From Branchipolynoe longqiensis (taxonomy: Eukaryota > Annelida > Polychaeta > Phyllodocida > Polynoidae): 64,000 nucleotides of DNA. Below are positions 44,940 through 56,667 of this stretch, piece by piece (the stretch's first letter is position 1; the number at the start of each line of letters is the position of its first letter). The notes below the pieces were generated by a model that was not told the DNA's origin, searched no databases, and was given only the letters and a program-made list of their open reading frames with translations. The stretch lies in assembly GCA_030323885.1 (NCBI GenBank), contig CM059198.1, positions 78,561,911 through 78,625,910 on the forward strand. The letters run 5' to 3'. The position numbers were made by a program, and so were the translations under genes.

Positions 44940-46785
44940 GGATCAAATCTAGGTCAGTGTTTTAGTTTCGAAAATGTGATGCTTTCATTTGACTCTGCCA
45001 CCGTAATGAGTTACCAGTATCAAAGTAGGACATGATCAAATCCACGTAGGTTTTAGTTTCGAGAAGTTGATGCTTTCATTTGACTACACCGTAATGAGTG
45101 TTACCAGTATCAAAGTAGGACATGATCAAATCCACGTAGGTTTTAGTTTCGAGAAGTTGATGCTTTCATTTGACTACACCGTAATGAGTGTTACCAGTAT
45201 CAAAGTAGGACATGATCAAATCCACGTAGGTTTTAGTTTCGAGAAGTTGATGCTTTCATTTGACTACACCGTAATGAGTGTTACCAGTATCAAAGTAGGA
45301 CATGATCAAATCCACGTAGGTTTTAGTTTCGAGAAGTTGATGCTTTCATTTGACTACACCGTAATGAGTGTTACCAGTATCTAAGTAGGACATGATCAAA
45401 TCTACGTAGGTTTTAGTTTCGAGAAGTTGATGCTTTCATTTGACTACACCGTAATGAGTAGTCCGTATAGTCCAGTATCTAAGTAGGACATGATCAAATC
45501 TACGTAGGTTTTAGTTTCGAGAAGTTGATGCTTTCATTTGACTACACCGTAATGAGTGTACCAGTATCTAAGTAGGACATGATCAAATCCACGTAGGTTT
45601 TAGTTTCGAGAAGTTGATGCTTTCATTTGACTACACCGTAATGAGTGTACCAGTATCAAAGTAGGACATGATCAAATCTACGTAGGTTTTAGTTTCGAGA
45701 AGTTGATGCTTCCATTTGACTCTGCCACCGTAATGAGTGTACCAGTATCAAAGTAGGACATGATCAAATATACGTAGGTTTTAGTTTCGAATAGTTGATG
45801 CTTTCATTTGACTACACCGTAATGAGTGTACCAGTATCTAAGTAGGACATGATCAAATCTACGTAGGTTTTAGTTTCGACAAGTTGATGCTTCCATTTGA
45901 CTCTGCCACCGTAATGAGTGTACCAGTATCAAAGTAGGACATGATCAAATCCACATAGGTTTTAGTTTCGAGAAGTTGATGCTTTCATTTGACTACACCG
46001 TAATGAGTGTACCAGTATTTAAGTAGGATATGATCAAATCCACGTAGGTTTTAGTTTCGAATAGTTGATGCCTCCATTTTACTATGCCGTAATGAGTGTA
46101 CCAGTATCTAACTAGGACATGATCAAATCCACGTAGGTTTTAGTTTCGAGAAGTTGATGCTTCCATTTGACTATGCCGTGATGAGTTACCAGTATCTAAG
46201 TAGGACATGATCAAATCCACGTAGGTTTTAGTTTCGAGAAGTTGATGCTTTCATTTGACTACACCGTAATGAGTGTACCAGTATCAAAGTAGGACATGAT
46301 CAAATCCACGTAGCTTTTAGTTTCGAGAAGTTGATGCTTTCATTTGACTACACCGTAATGAGTGTACCAGTATCTAAGTAGGACATGATCAAATCCACGT
46401 AGGTTTTAGTTTCGAGAAGTTGATGCTTCCATTTGACTATGCCGTGATGAGTGTATCAGTATCTAAGTAGGACATGATCAAATCCACGTAGCTTTTAGTT
46501 TCGAAAAGTTGATGCCTTCATTTGACTACACCGTAATGAGTTACCAGTATCTAAGTAAGACATGATCAAATCCACGTAGGTTTTAGTTTCGAGAAGTTGA
46601 TGCCTTCATTTGACTACACCGTAATGAGTTACCAGTATCTAAGTAGGACATGATCAAATCTACGTAGGTTTTAGTTTCGAGAAGTTGATGCTTTCATTTG
46701 ACTACGCCATAATGAGTGTACCAGTATCTAAGTAGGACATGATCAAATCTACGTAGCTTTTGGTTTCGAGAAGTTGATGCTTTCA
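44940..46785. repeat. 90-bp satellite, about 20 copies, in intron 7, derived from MITE-1
   Basis: The unit contains gtaggttttagtttcgagaa, gttgatgctttcatttgact and acaccgtaatgagtgttacc, then agtatcaaagtaggacatga. The first copies (45060-45390) are almost identical at exactly 90 bp; later ones are 86-92 bp. It corresponds to the 3' end of MITE-1 (caccagtatctaagttagac, then gaaaatttgatgttttcatc at 56544-56622). Confidence 0.9.
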
Positions 46786-46830
46786 CTAGCTTTGAAACCG
46801 TTCATGCAATGCTTTAGTTCAGATTCTTAC

Positions 46831-46962
46831 CTTGGTAGTTTGACGATTTCAAAATACAAGTTGGCCATCCAGTGGTCAATGTCGGTTGAGATAAGCTCCT
46901 CGATCTTCTCATGTTTGCTGATCTCGGGGTCCATCTCCCCCCGCAGCAACGGCGCCTTGTAC
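46831..46962 (-). CDS. Host gene exon 7
   Basis: The acceptor tttgtccag precedes GTACAAGGCG; the first G completes a Lys codon from exon 6. Residues YKAPLLRGEMDPEISKHEKI, EELISTDIDHWMANLYFEIV and KLPR (last codon split AG|G). The donor is GTAAGA at 46830, phase 2. The alternating hydrophobic pattern LYFEIVKL looks like a beta strand. Confidence 0.88.
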
Positions 46963-47295
46963 CTGGACAAAGGACAGAACATCAGGGCCGCGTTCAGGCT
47001 CTGTCTCAGAGGCGCCTCGGAGATGGCCGTGACGTCATGCTAGTCTGAACGGCAAAAGCAGTTTGTTGTCTCGAAAATGGCCACCCCCATAGGCGGTGGC
47101 CATTTGCAATGGAAAAGCTGCACTGTGATTGGCTGAAACCACTGAATGCGGCAGCCATTTTCGAGGCGCCTTTCAGCTCCAGTCTGAAAAGGGAGGCATC
47201 TCCGAGACGTCGCCGAGACGCACCCTGAATGGAAATAGGTCAAAAAGCATCTCCGAGAAGGACCCTGAATGTGGCCCAGGGCTCATACAGCTTGA
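46963..47295. other. Intron 6, left part, with a possible inverted pair
   Basis: caggctctgtctcagaggcgcctcggagatg-type words at 46995-47030 recur inverted near 47165-47225 (tttcgaggcgcc, catctccgagacgtcgcc). This may be a small inverted-repeat element; no coding sequence is recognised. Confidence 0.35.
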
Positions 47296-47299
47296 GCCA

Positions 47300-47632
47300 C
47301 CAGACGCGGTCGCCAACTCGATAAGAGCAAAGGCTTCCCGTGGGGAAGGTCAGGATTACGAAACCAGGCTGAGTCAAACCAATCACTTACAAAATTCATA
47401 CTTGTCTCTAACTGGCTGGGCACTCGGCATTATTAAGATAGGGCAGACTGGTTGGCTCAGTATCAGGATAATGTGACTGACTGGGAAATCGGGTCATGGC
47501 ACTGGCAGTCTGGTCTCTCAGTGGGGCAGCACTATAAAGTTGCCATGAGCGTGCATTGTCACAAGTTGATACCCATCCTGATATGACCTTAGATGTTGTC
47601 AGGATGCAAAGCCCCAACAAACAAACAAGCAG
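47300..47632 (+). mobile_element. SINE-A, diverged head, in intron 6
   Basis: The head cagacgcggtcgccaactcg is altered. Body (gagtcaaaccaatcacttac) and tail (gtgactgactgggaaatcgg through gttgtcaggatgcaaagccc) are clear. Confidence 0.7.
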
Positions 47633-47761
47633 CTTGGGCTACCGGAATTCCCATTCATTTTCCCAAAACTTTGCAAAATCTGATCATTATAACCATTTCT
47701 CAAAAGACATTTTGAGATATTTCAGGAACTTAAAGAAACTTAATTTCATTCGTTGATTCAG

Positions 47762-47960
47762 TGGAGGAAATTTCAATCAGGGATAATTGGCCTCATTCCA
47801 CTGCTCCTTGCCCTGTTCGTGTAATGCCGAACACCAGGCTAGGTTAAAACAAGAATTTGTTTTGAAGTCATTTCTTTGACTCAGTCAGGGTTCGAACACA
47901 CAATCTGCAACATGGAAAGTGCGTGCTCAGTTCCAACTCATTCAGCCATCTTGGTGTTAG
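47762..47960 (-). mobile_element. SINE-C, near complete, minus strand, in intron 6
   Basis: On the minus strand: aagatggctgaatgagttgg, a B box gtgtgttcgaaccctgactg, the shared body (gagtcaaagaaatgacttca, cctagcctggtgttcggcat), then the SINE-C tail (ggagcagtggaatgaggcca, ctgattgaaatttcc). This copy shows the whole SINE-C plan best. Confidence 0.7.
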
Positions 47961-48335
47961 CCTAGATAAAGGATTCACCCCTAACCAGAGTATTGGTGAA
48001 TGACAACCTGCTTAAATCCGACCAAATGATGTTGTAGTGGGAATTAACTGTGTAATTGTTGGTGTTTATCTATATTAGGACTTGAGACAAAATGCAACAC
48101 ACAAAAATGGCGGCCACAGAAAGTGCTTGATTCGAAATTTAAATTGCAGTAATCCACATAATTTAATCAATTCTTCACTCAAAAATATCGGACTATGATA
48201 AACAAGCATTGGACCCATATATTTAGATTTTTGAATGTCAATTCATCGGGTTGTATCCATAAGCCGGCCTTGCAACACTTCTTCTACAGGGTCACAGAGA
48301 CGGCGCTGTGGGAGTAACTAAGTAGTAGCAGCCCT
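47960..48335. repeat. Dispersed repeat with one tttttctatagggtc-like word
   Basis: It matches 49985-50230 and 54290-54370 in order: ggtgaatgacaacctgctta; gtttatctat; aaaatggcggccacagaaag; gtgcttgattcgaaatttaa; atccataagccggccttgc; then acttcttctacagggtcaca and gagacggcgctg..gagtaac. The block that is a 34-bp array in the other copy occurs here once. It overlaps the end of intron 6 next to exon 6. Confidence 0.7.
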
Positions 48336-48343
48336 GGACTCAC

Positions 48344-48513
48344 TTTCCCTGGATGACGTCGAAGCGGCCATCGGTGATAGGAAAGCAGCCCCAGCTGACC
48401 ACGCGGTCTGTCGCCACCACAGCACCGCGAAGGAGGAACAACTCGAACACCAGCACCATGCCTGGGCGGATGCCTGGCTTGGACGGCAGCACGGTGAACA
48501 CGCTCTGGTCAAT
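48344..48513 (-). CDS. Host gene exon 6
   Basis: The acceptor gctaatgcag precedes ATTGACCAG, phase 0 after exon 5. Residues IDQSVFTVLPSKPGIRPGMV, LVFELFLLRGAVVATDRVVS, WGCFPITDGRFDVIQGK (last codon split). The donor is GGAAA|GTGAGT at 48343, phase 2. Successive short hydrophobic strands and WGCFPI are the best conserved-looking part of the protein. A C2-like beta sandwich is plausible but unproved. Confidence 0.9.
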
Positions 48514-49055
48514 CTGCATTAGCGAGAATGTGTATGTATGTTTACGTAGGGGACTTAGGGGGGGGGGGAGGGCTCCATTCTCTCTCACCCCTGCCACATA
48601 CACCGTACCCATAATTAATAGTAGCACGCTTTTTGCAGCGACCCACCATCTTAGCCTATAATACTGAACTTATTATGGCTAACGCACTAACACCGACCTC
48701 CTTCATAATCTACTAATATGCCCTACCTAAGTACCCGCTGATCTACCTATTTACAATGTGATGTAAACGGCCAGAAGACCTGTGCCTCGCCGCTGAAAAA
48801 AATGTATGTTCTGATGAACTGTTTTACCAAGAAACAAAATATGTGCTCTGTAACCCGTTATGTGAATATAAACTAGGACACTACTCCTCACAGTTTGAGA
48901 ACTTGCTGGCGTTGAACCAGCATTTGTTTCCTGGCTTCATATATTTGCGGGTGCGGAACGGAGAAGTATGAATGTAGTTCCTCGCATAGTCAGCCATTAG
49001 TCAGACCTACATCTGTGTGGTCACTTATATATTCAACTAAAAAAAAAGTATATAT
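48514..49055. other. Intron 5, no array
   Basis: AT-rich sequence with a run of eleven G near 48551. No repeat or ORF is recognised. Confidence 0.4.
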
Positions 49056-49059
49056 ATGT

Positions 49060-49316
49060 AGATGAGACTGTCTCAAAAGGTGCTAAGCAATATGGGACAA
49101 AACTTTGTCCATTGTAACGATCAACATACTATCTGCTTATTCATTTGCTCAGGATAAACTGATTTGTTTTTTAAATGGTGGTTCATAATCCCAATAGAAT
49201 ACATATTGATTTGAAGCAAATTTTCAGTGTAACCATTTCTGTGCTGTTTTGTGTCAATCGTTACAATGGACAACAAAAAAAGAGGTATCACCTTTTGAGA
49301 CAGGCTGAGATATATA
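49060..49316. mobile_element. MITE-3 with inverted ends, in intron 5
   Basis: tgtctcaaaaggtg (49069-49082) pairs with caccttttgagaca (49289-49302). Further in, tgtccattgtaacgatcaa (near 49107) pairs imperfectly with tcaatcgttacaatggaca (near 49253). The element is about 250 bp, flanked by ata-rich sequence on both sides. Confidence 0.65.
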
Positions 49317-49397
49317 CATATGTACATGTATATATGTACAACAAAGAATATACATATATATATACGAGTCAGGATCACGAAAAGAGGCCAATTGGTG

Positions 49398-49798
49398 GAA
49401 GTTATCGGCATCGAGCATGGATGTCGGCAATCGACGCCATAATTATAATTTAGCATTGACAGAGGTGTTGGAAAGTCTTTAAATTGATCCTGAATGTAAA
49501 GGTCGAGAAAATACAACAACCTTATTTGTTTCTAGGATAATTTAATATAAAATAAATAAATGCACAAGACTTTAAGAATTGCGATGCTGACATCTGTTAA
49601 AGTTGTCGGCATCGATCATTGGATGTCGCCGTCGATCGGTATAATTTTAGTTTAGCATTGACAGAGATGTTGGAAAGTCTTTAAATTCATCCTGAATGTA
49701 AAGGTCGAGAAAATACAACAACCTTATTTGTTTCTAGGATAATTTAATATGAAACAAAGAAATACACTACATTTTTAAGAATTGCGATGCCGACATCT
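49398..49798. repeat. Direct repeat, two copies of about 200 bp
   Basis: gttggaaagtctttaaattg, atcctgaatgtaaaggtcga and gaaaatacaacaaccttatt occur at about 49467-49530 and again at about 49669-49730, with matching flanks (ttatcggcatcgagcatgga / ttgtcggcatcgatcattgg). Confidence 0.8.
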
Positions 49799-49979
49799 TC
49801 ACTTGACCACCGATTGGTCCGTTTTCGTGAGGCTGACTCATACATAAATACTGCAGTCAAAACACATACTTCTCAGTCTAAGTGGAATAAGAAAAGACTA
49901 TAAATAGTAATTCGGTTTTTCTATATGTTGTATGAGAAAAGCTTCGGTTTTTAAGAGCTTTTCAGATTCATATTATCCA

Positions 49980-50232
49980 GAGTAGAGGTGTATGACAACC
50001 CTGCTTAGTCCGTGCTAATTCCTACTGCTTCAGTAGGAATCAACTGTGGAGGTGGTGGTTCCAATGCGCAGTGTTTATCTACAGCGGCTTAAAGCTGAGA
50101 AATGAGAATGAAAACAAAAAAACAAAAAAACAAGATGGTGGCCACAAAAAGCATTTGATTCGACTTTCAAAGTGTATTAATCTACATGATTCCATAAATA
50201 ATTCATGGGGGTTAAATCCATAACCGAGCCTT
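49980..50232. repeat. Left half of the dispersed repeat that carries the 34-bp array
   Basis: ggtgtatgacaaccctgctt, ggaatcaactgtggaggtgg, gcagtgtttatctacagcgg, caagatggtggccacaaaaa, ggttaaatccataaccgagc. It is homologous to 47985-48270; the right half resumes after the array at about 54310. Confidence 0.7.
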
Positions 50233-53200
50233 CCGCCACTTTTTCTATAGGGTTGTCTAACGCCTTCTGCTACTTTTTCTATAGGGTCGTCTAATGCCTC
50301 CTGCTACTTTTTCTATAGGGTCATCTAACACCTGCTACTTTTTCTATAGGGTCGTCTAACGCCTTCTGCTACTTTTTCTATAGGGTCGTCTAATGCCTCC
50401 CGCTACTTTTTCTATGGGGTCGTCTAGCCCTTTCTGCTACTTTTTCTATAGGGTCGTCTAACCCTTTCTGCTACTTATTCTATAGGGTCGTCTAACCCTT
50501 TCTGCTACTTTTTCAATAGGGTCGTCTAACCCTTTCTGCTACTTTTTCTATAGGGTCGTCTAACCCTTTCTGCTACTTTTTCTATAGGGTCGTCTAACCC
50601 TTTCTGCTACTTTTTCTATAGGGTCGTCTAATGCCTCTGCTCTTTTTCATGGGTCGTCTCACCATTCTGTACTTTTTCTATAGGGTCGTCTAACCCTTTC
50701 TGCTACTTTTTCTATAGGGTCGTCTAACCCCTTCTGCTACTTATTCTATAGGGTCGTCTAACCCTTTCCGCTACTTATTCTATAGGGCCATCAAACACCT
50801 TCTGTTACTTTTTCTATAGGGTCGTCTAACCCTTTCTGCTACTTTTTCTATAGGGTCGTCTAACCCATTCTGCTACTTTTTCTATAGGGTCATCTAACCC
50901 TTTCTGCTACTTTTTCTATAGGGCCGTCCAACGCCTTCTGCTACTTTTTCTATAGGGTCGTCTAACCCTTTCTGCTACTTTTTCTATAGGGTCGTCTAAT
51001 GCCTTCTGCTACTTTTTCTATAGGGTCGTCTAACCCTTTCTGCTACTTTTTCTATAGGGTCGTCTAACACCTTCTGCTACTTTTTCTATAGGGTCGTCTA
51101 ACGCATTCTGCTACTTTTTCTATAGGGTCATCTAACCCTTTCTGCTACTTTTTCTATAAGGTCGTCCAACACCTTCTGCTACTTATTCTATAGGGTCGTC
51201 TAACCCTTTCCGCTACTTATTCTATAGGGCCATCTAACACCTTCTGCTACTTTTTCTATAGGGTTGTCTAACCCATTCTGCTACTTTTTCTATAGGGTCG
51301 TCTAACCCATTCTGCTACTTTTTCTATAGGGTCATCTAACCCTTTCTGCTACTTTTTCTATAGGGCCGTCTAACGCCTTCTGCTACTTTTTCTATAGGGT
51401 CGTCTAACCCTTTCTGCTACTTTTTCTATAGGGTCGTCTAATGCCTCCTGCTACTTTTTCTATAGGGTCGTCTAACCCTTTTTGGTACTTTTTCTATAGG
51501 GTCGTCTAACACCTTCTGCTACTTTTTCTATAGGGTCGTCTAACCTTTTTTTTTTGGGACCTTCTGCTACTTTTTCAATAAGGTCGTCCAACACCTTCTG
51601 CTACTTTTTCTATAGGGTCGTCTAACGCCTTCTGCTACTTTTTCTATAGGGCCGTCTAACGCCTTCTGCTACTTTTTCTATAGGGTCGTCTAACCCTTTC
51701 TGCTACTTTTTCTATAGGGTCGTCTAACCCATTCTGCTACTTTTTCTATAGGGTCGTCCAACACCTTCTGCTACTTATTCTATAGGGTCGTCTAACCCTT
51801 TCTGCTACTTTTTCAATAGGGCCGTCTAACGCCTTCTGCTACTTTTTCTATAGGGTCGTCTAACCCTTTCTGCTACTTTTTCTATAGGGTCGTCGTTTTT
51901 TTTGGGTGTTGTTGTTTTTTGGTTCTAACCCTTTCTGCTACTTTTTCTATAGGGTCGTCTAATGCCTTCTGCTACTTTTTTCTATAGGGTCGTCTAACCC
52001 TTTCTGCTACTTTTTCTATAGGGTCGTCTAACCCCTTCTGCTACTTTTTCTATAGGGCCGTCTAATGCCTTCTGCTACTTTTTCTATAGGGTCGTCTAAC
52101 CCTTTCTGCTACTTTTTCTATAGGGTCATCTAACACCTTCTGCTACTTTTTCTATAGGGTCATCTAACCCTTTCTGCTACTTTTTCTATAGGGTCGTCTA
52201 ACGTCTTCTGCTACTTTTTCTATAGGGTCATCTAACACCTGCTACTTTTTCTATAGGGTCGTCTAACCCTTTCTGCTACTTTTTCTATAGGGTCATCTAA
52301 CCCTTTCTGCTACTTTTTCTATAGGGTCGTCTAACCCTTTCTGGTACTTTTTCTATAGGGTCGTCTAACACCTTCTGCTACTTTTTCTATAGGCTCGTCT
52401 AACCCATTCTGCTACTTTTTCTATACGGTCATCTAACCCTTTCTGCTACTTTTTCTATAAGGTCGTCCAACACCTTCTGCTACTTATTCTATAGGGTCGT
52501 CTAACCCTTTCTGCTACTTTTTCTATAGGGCCATCTAACGCCTTCTGCTACTTTTTCTATAGGGTCGTCTAACCCTTTCTGCTACTTTCTATATTTTTTT
52601 GGTTTGTTGGGGTTAAGCTTCTATTTTTCTATAGGGTCGTCTAACTTCTGCTACTTTTTCTATAGGGTCGTCTAACCCTTTCTGCTATTTTCTATAGGCG
52701 TCAAGTACTTTTTCTATAGGGTCGTCTAACCCATTCTGCTACTTTTTCTATAGGGTCGTCTAACGCATTCTGCTACTTTTTCTATAGGGTCGTCTCACCC
52801 TTTCTGCTACTTTTTCTATAAGGTCGTCCAACACCTTCTGCTACTTATTCTATAGGGTCGTCTAACCCGTTCTGCTACTTTTTCTATCGGGCCATCTAAC
52901 GCCTTCTGCTACTTTTTCTATAGGGTCGTCTAACGTATTCTGCTACTTTTTCTATAGGGTCGTCTAACGTATTCTGCTACTTTTTCTATAGGGTCATCTA
53001 ACCCTTTCTGCTACTTTTTCTATAGGGCCATCTAACGCCTTCTGCTACTTTTTCTATAGGGTCGTCTAACCCTTTCTGCTACTTTTTCTATAGGGTCGTC
53101 TAACGCTTTCTGCTACTTTTTCTATAGGGTCGTCTAACGCCTTCTGCTACTTTTTCTATAGGGTCATCTAACCCTTTCTGCTACTTTTTCTATAGGGCCG

Positions 53201-54312
53201 TCTAACGCCTTCTGCTACTTTTTCTATAGGGTCGTCTAATGCCTCCTGCTACTTTTTCTATAGGGTCGTCTAACCCTTTCTGGTACTTTTTCTATAGGGT
53301 CGTCTAACACCTTCTGCTCCTTTTTCTATAGGGTCGTCTAACCCATTCTGCTACTTTTTCTATAGGGTCATCTAACCCTTTCTGCTACTTTTTCTATAAG
53401 GTCGTCCAACACCTTCTGCTACTTATTCTATAGGGTCGTCTAACCCTTTCTGCTACTTTTTCTATAGGGCCATCTAACGCCTTCTGCTACTTTTTCTATA
53501 GGGTCGTCTAACCCTTTCTGCTACTTTTTCTATAGGGTCGTCTAACGCATTCTGCTACTTTTTCTATAGGGTCATCTAACCCTTTCTGCTACTTTTTCTA
53601 TAGGGCCGTCTAACGCCCTCTGCTACTTTTTCTATAGGGTCATCTAACCCTTTCTCCTACTTTTTCTATAGGGTCATCTAATGCCTTCTGCTACTTTTTC
53701 TATAGGGCCGTCTAACGCCTTCTGCTCCTTTTTCTATAGGGTCATCTAACCCTTTCTGCTACTTTTTCTATAGGGTCGTCTAACACCTTCTGGTACTTTT
53801 TCTATAGGGTCGTCTAACCCTTTCTGCTACTTTTTCTATAGGGTCGTCTAACGCCTTCTGCTACTTTTTCTATAGGGTCGTCTAGCGCCTTCTGCTACTT
53901 TTTCTATAGGGTCGTCTAACCCTTTCTGCTACTTTTTCTATAGGGTCATCTAACCCTTTCTGCTACTTTTTCTATAGGCTCATCTAGTGCCTTCTGCTAC
54001 TTTTTCTATAGGGTCGTTTAAACCTTCTGCTACTTTTTCTATAGGGACGTCTAATGCCTTCTGCTACTTTTTATATAGGGTATTCTAGCGCCTTCTGACA
54101 CTTTTTCTATAGGGTGGTCTAACGCCTTCTGCTACTTTTTCTATAGGGTCGTCTGACACCTTCTGCTACTTTTCTATAGGGTCGTCTAACGCATTCTGCT
54201 ACTTTTTCTATAGGGTTATCTAGTGCCTTCCACCACTTTTTCTATAGGGTCATCTAACACCTTCCACTACTTTTTCTATGAGGTCATCTTGCATATTCTG
54301 ACAATTTTTCAA
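50233..54312. repeat. 34-bp satellite, about 120 copies, in intron 5
   Basis: The unit contains ctgctactttttctataggg plus tcgtctaaccctt. Main variants are aacgcctt, aatgcctc, aacacctt and aacccatt before ctgctac, and gggccg or gggtca. These variants recur in blocks, so there is higher-order structure. T/G-rich breaks occur near 51545, 51895-51925 and 52590-52620; the ends (50215-50300 and 54000-54310) are the most diverged. Confidence 0.93.
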
Positions 54313-54369
54313 TAGGGTTTTCTCGCAGCCGTCACAGAGACAGTGCTGATGAGTAACTACAGCAGGGCT

Positions 54370-54984
54370 CATGCTACTTTGGGTGATAGAATATATGACC
54401 TTTATATGACCTAGATTTCTCCCCAAATATGACCTTTTTGTATGAACTTTATACAATGGTATTTCCATTAAAACGCTTTATTTCAAATCAATTGCTACAT
54501 AATAAGAAGTCACAAAACACTGAATACGAGACCATTTTTACAATACTGCATTGACTAATAAGTATCGCAAATAATGCAACAAATACATTTACTACAGCTA
54601 GAAATGTGGTGGCTTTGTGCCTGATTCTTTTATTGGCTTATTTATAGTCCACTAGAAACATGACACAAGAGACTATTTGATGTCAGTCCTTTCATGCAAT
54701 ATGACCGTTATATGACCTTATGACCAAAGTTATCCCAACATATGACCTTTTCAATGGTCACATCTTTTGTAAAATCCATATATGGCTATATATGACTTTA
54801 CATGACATTATATAACCTTAAATGACCATACATGACCTTACATGACATTATATGACCAAAGAAAACATGACCTTACATGACCATACATGGCCATACATGA
54901 CCATACATGACCATGTATGACCAAATATGACCAAATATGACCATACATGACCTTACATGACCTTACATGACCTGGGCACGATCC
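54370..54984. repeat. atgacc-rich region leading into the exon-5 array
   Basis: Left part (54370-54700) is AT-rich with scattered atatgaccttt. The right part (54760-54975) is a short-period array of tacatgacct, tacatgacca and tatgaccaaa words. The same words separate the exon copies at 54985-55931. Confidence 0.8.
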
Positions 54985-55931
54985 CTGTACACCTACCTTG
55001 ATCTCGGTGTTGTAAAAGTGTCCGTCGTGGTGCAGTGGCAGTGTGGTGCCGCCCCACTGCTTCGACCAAACATGACCTTACATGACCATACATGACCTGG
55101 GCATGATCCCTGTACACCTACCTTGATCTCGGTGTTGTAAAAGTGTCCGTCATGGTGCAGTGGCAGTGTGGTGCCGCCCCACAGCTTCGACCATACATGA
55201 CCATACATGACCTTACATGACCTGGGCACGAACCCTGTACACCTACCTTGATCTTGGTATTGTAAAAGTGTCCGTCATGGTGCAGTGGCAGTGTGGTGCC
55301 GCCCCACTGCTGGCCCCTCAGCTTCGACCAAACATGACCTTACATGACCATACATGACCTGGGCACGATCCCTGTACACCTACCTTGATCTCGGTGTTGT
55401 AAAAGTGTCCGTCGTGGTGCAGTGGCAGTGTGGTGCCGCCCCACTGCTGGCCCCTCAGCTTCGACCAAACATGACCTTACATGACCATACATGACCTGGG
55501 CACGATCCCTGTACACCTACCTTGATCTCGGTGTTGTAAAAGTGTCCGTCGTGGTGCAGTGGCAGTGTGGTGCCGCCCCACTGCTGGCCCCTCAGCTTCG
55601 ACCAAACATGACCTTACATGACCATACATGACCTGGGCACGATCCCTGTACACCTACCTTGATCTCGGTGTTGTAAAAGTGTCCGTCGTGGTGCAGTGGC
55701 AGTGTGGTACCGCCCCACTGCTGGCCCCTCAGCTTCGACCATACATGACCTTACATGACCATACATGACCTGGGCACGAACCCTGTACACCTACCTTGAT
55801 CTCGGTGTTGTAAAAGTGTCCGTCGTGGTGCAGTGGCAGTGTGGTGCCGCCCCACTGCTGGCCCCTCAGCTTCGACCATACATGACCTTACATGACCATA
55901 CATGACCTGGGCACGAACCCTGTACACCTAC
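54985..55931 (-). repeat. Seven tandem copies of the 3' half of exon 5 with its splice donor
   Basis: Each unit (120-138 bp) contains on the minus strand the codons for LRGQQWGGTTLPLHHDGHFYNTEIK (shown here only by its ends), then AAG|GTAGGTGTACAGGG, then gtcatgtatggtcatg words. Donor copies lie near 55001, 55121, 55247, 55383, 55521, 55659 and 55793; the real exon's donor is at 55931. The two leftmost copies lack about 15 coding bases (ctgctggcccctcag). The unit has no polypyrimidine-AG acceptor, so the copies look like donor-only pseudo-exons. Confidence 0.92.
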
Positions 55932-56074
55932 CTTGATCTCGGTGTTGTAAAAGTGTCCGTCGTGGTGCAGTGGCAGTGTGGTGCCGCCCCACTGCTGGCC
56001 CCTCAGCTTCGACCAGTGGAGCACGTGACCTCCCAACCGGTCATACAGCGACACCATCATCACGTAGCGGCCGG
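55932..56074 (-). CDS. Host gene exon 5 (complete copy)
   Basis: The acceptor tctatcag precedes CCGGCCGC, completing a codon begun in exon 4 (phase 1). Residues AGRYVMMVSLYDRLGGHVLH, WSKLRGQQWGGTTLPLHHDG, HFYNTEIK. The donor is AAG|GTAGGT at 55931, phase 0. The pattern YVMMVSLYDRLGG fits a C2-type strand-loop. Only this most upstream copy keeps the 5' half and an acceptor; the seven downstream copies keep the part from about LRGQQW onwards. Their coding part has stayed almost unchanged, so the duplication is recent or is being homogenised. Confidence 0.92.
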
Positions 56075-56285
56075 CTGATAGAAACATAACGAGAGGCCAA
56101 ATGCATGAAGCGGTGTTATCTTATCCCATCGCGAGAATAGCGGTGTGGTCCAAGTGGAATGCGTGAACGCAAAAAGTGACGGTTATAGCTAATCTTGTGG
56201 CTATTTTTAGATGTGGGAAGTCCCTCTAACTGGTACCTACGTGTACTGCTATCAGTCAGTCATTTCCACTGGCACAGTGTTACAT

Positions 56286-56640
56286 TAAAGTTGCATAGTC
56301 CGATGGTTTTGAGTTTCTGTTATTTTCTTAAATAAATATATTAGGGTGATTGTTATAATCTACCTTACTTTGGTTTGAAGTAATTTTGATTTTAAATGGC
56401 TAACTTTTGAGATATTTGAAGTGCAAACAGGCAAAATTAATTTTGCCAAGCTTGCCAAAACTCTGACACCATAAGCTTCTGCAGTAACATGTTCTATTAA
56501 ATTGCCTCAGTATTGCCTTCTACATAGCGACACATGTTTAATAAGTGCACCAGTATCTAAGTTAGACATGTAGAATACAATTTAGATAATTGTTTTTGTT
56601 TTGAAAATTTGATGTTTTCATCGGACTATGCAGCTTTAGT
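56286..56640. mobile_element. MITE-1, best complete copy, in intron 4
   Basis: Ends taaagttgcatagtccgatg (left) and catcggactatgcagcttta (right) are inverted repeats of about 20 bp with one or two mismatches. The interior has ggtttgaagtaattttgatt, gatatttgaagtgcaaacag and caccagtatctaagttagac. No coding capacity. Partial copies: 59130-59470, 39830-40019, 27441-27720. It is the source of the 15-bp and 90-bp arrays. Confidence 0.85.
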
Positions 56641-56667
56641 TGGTAGACCTATCCATATTTTAATTTT

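Noticed and set aside
48353..48661. Plus-strand ORF of 102 codons
   Set aside because: It is the shadow of exon 6 on the opposite strand.
50233..54312. Telomeric or centromeric repeat
   Set aside because: The 34-bp unit contains no telomere motif, is flanked by the two halves of a dispersed repeat and lies in an intron.
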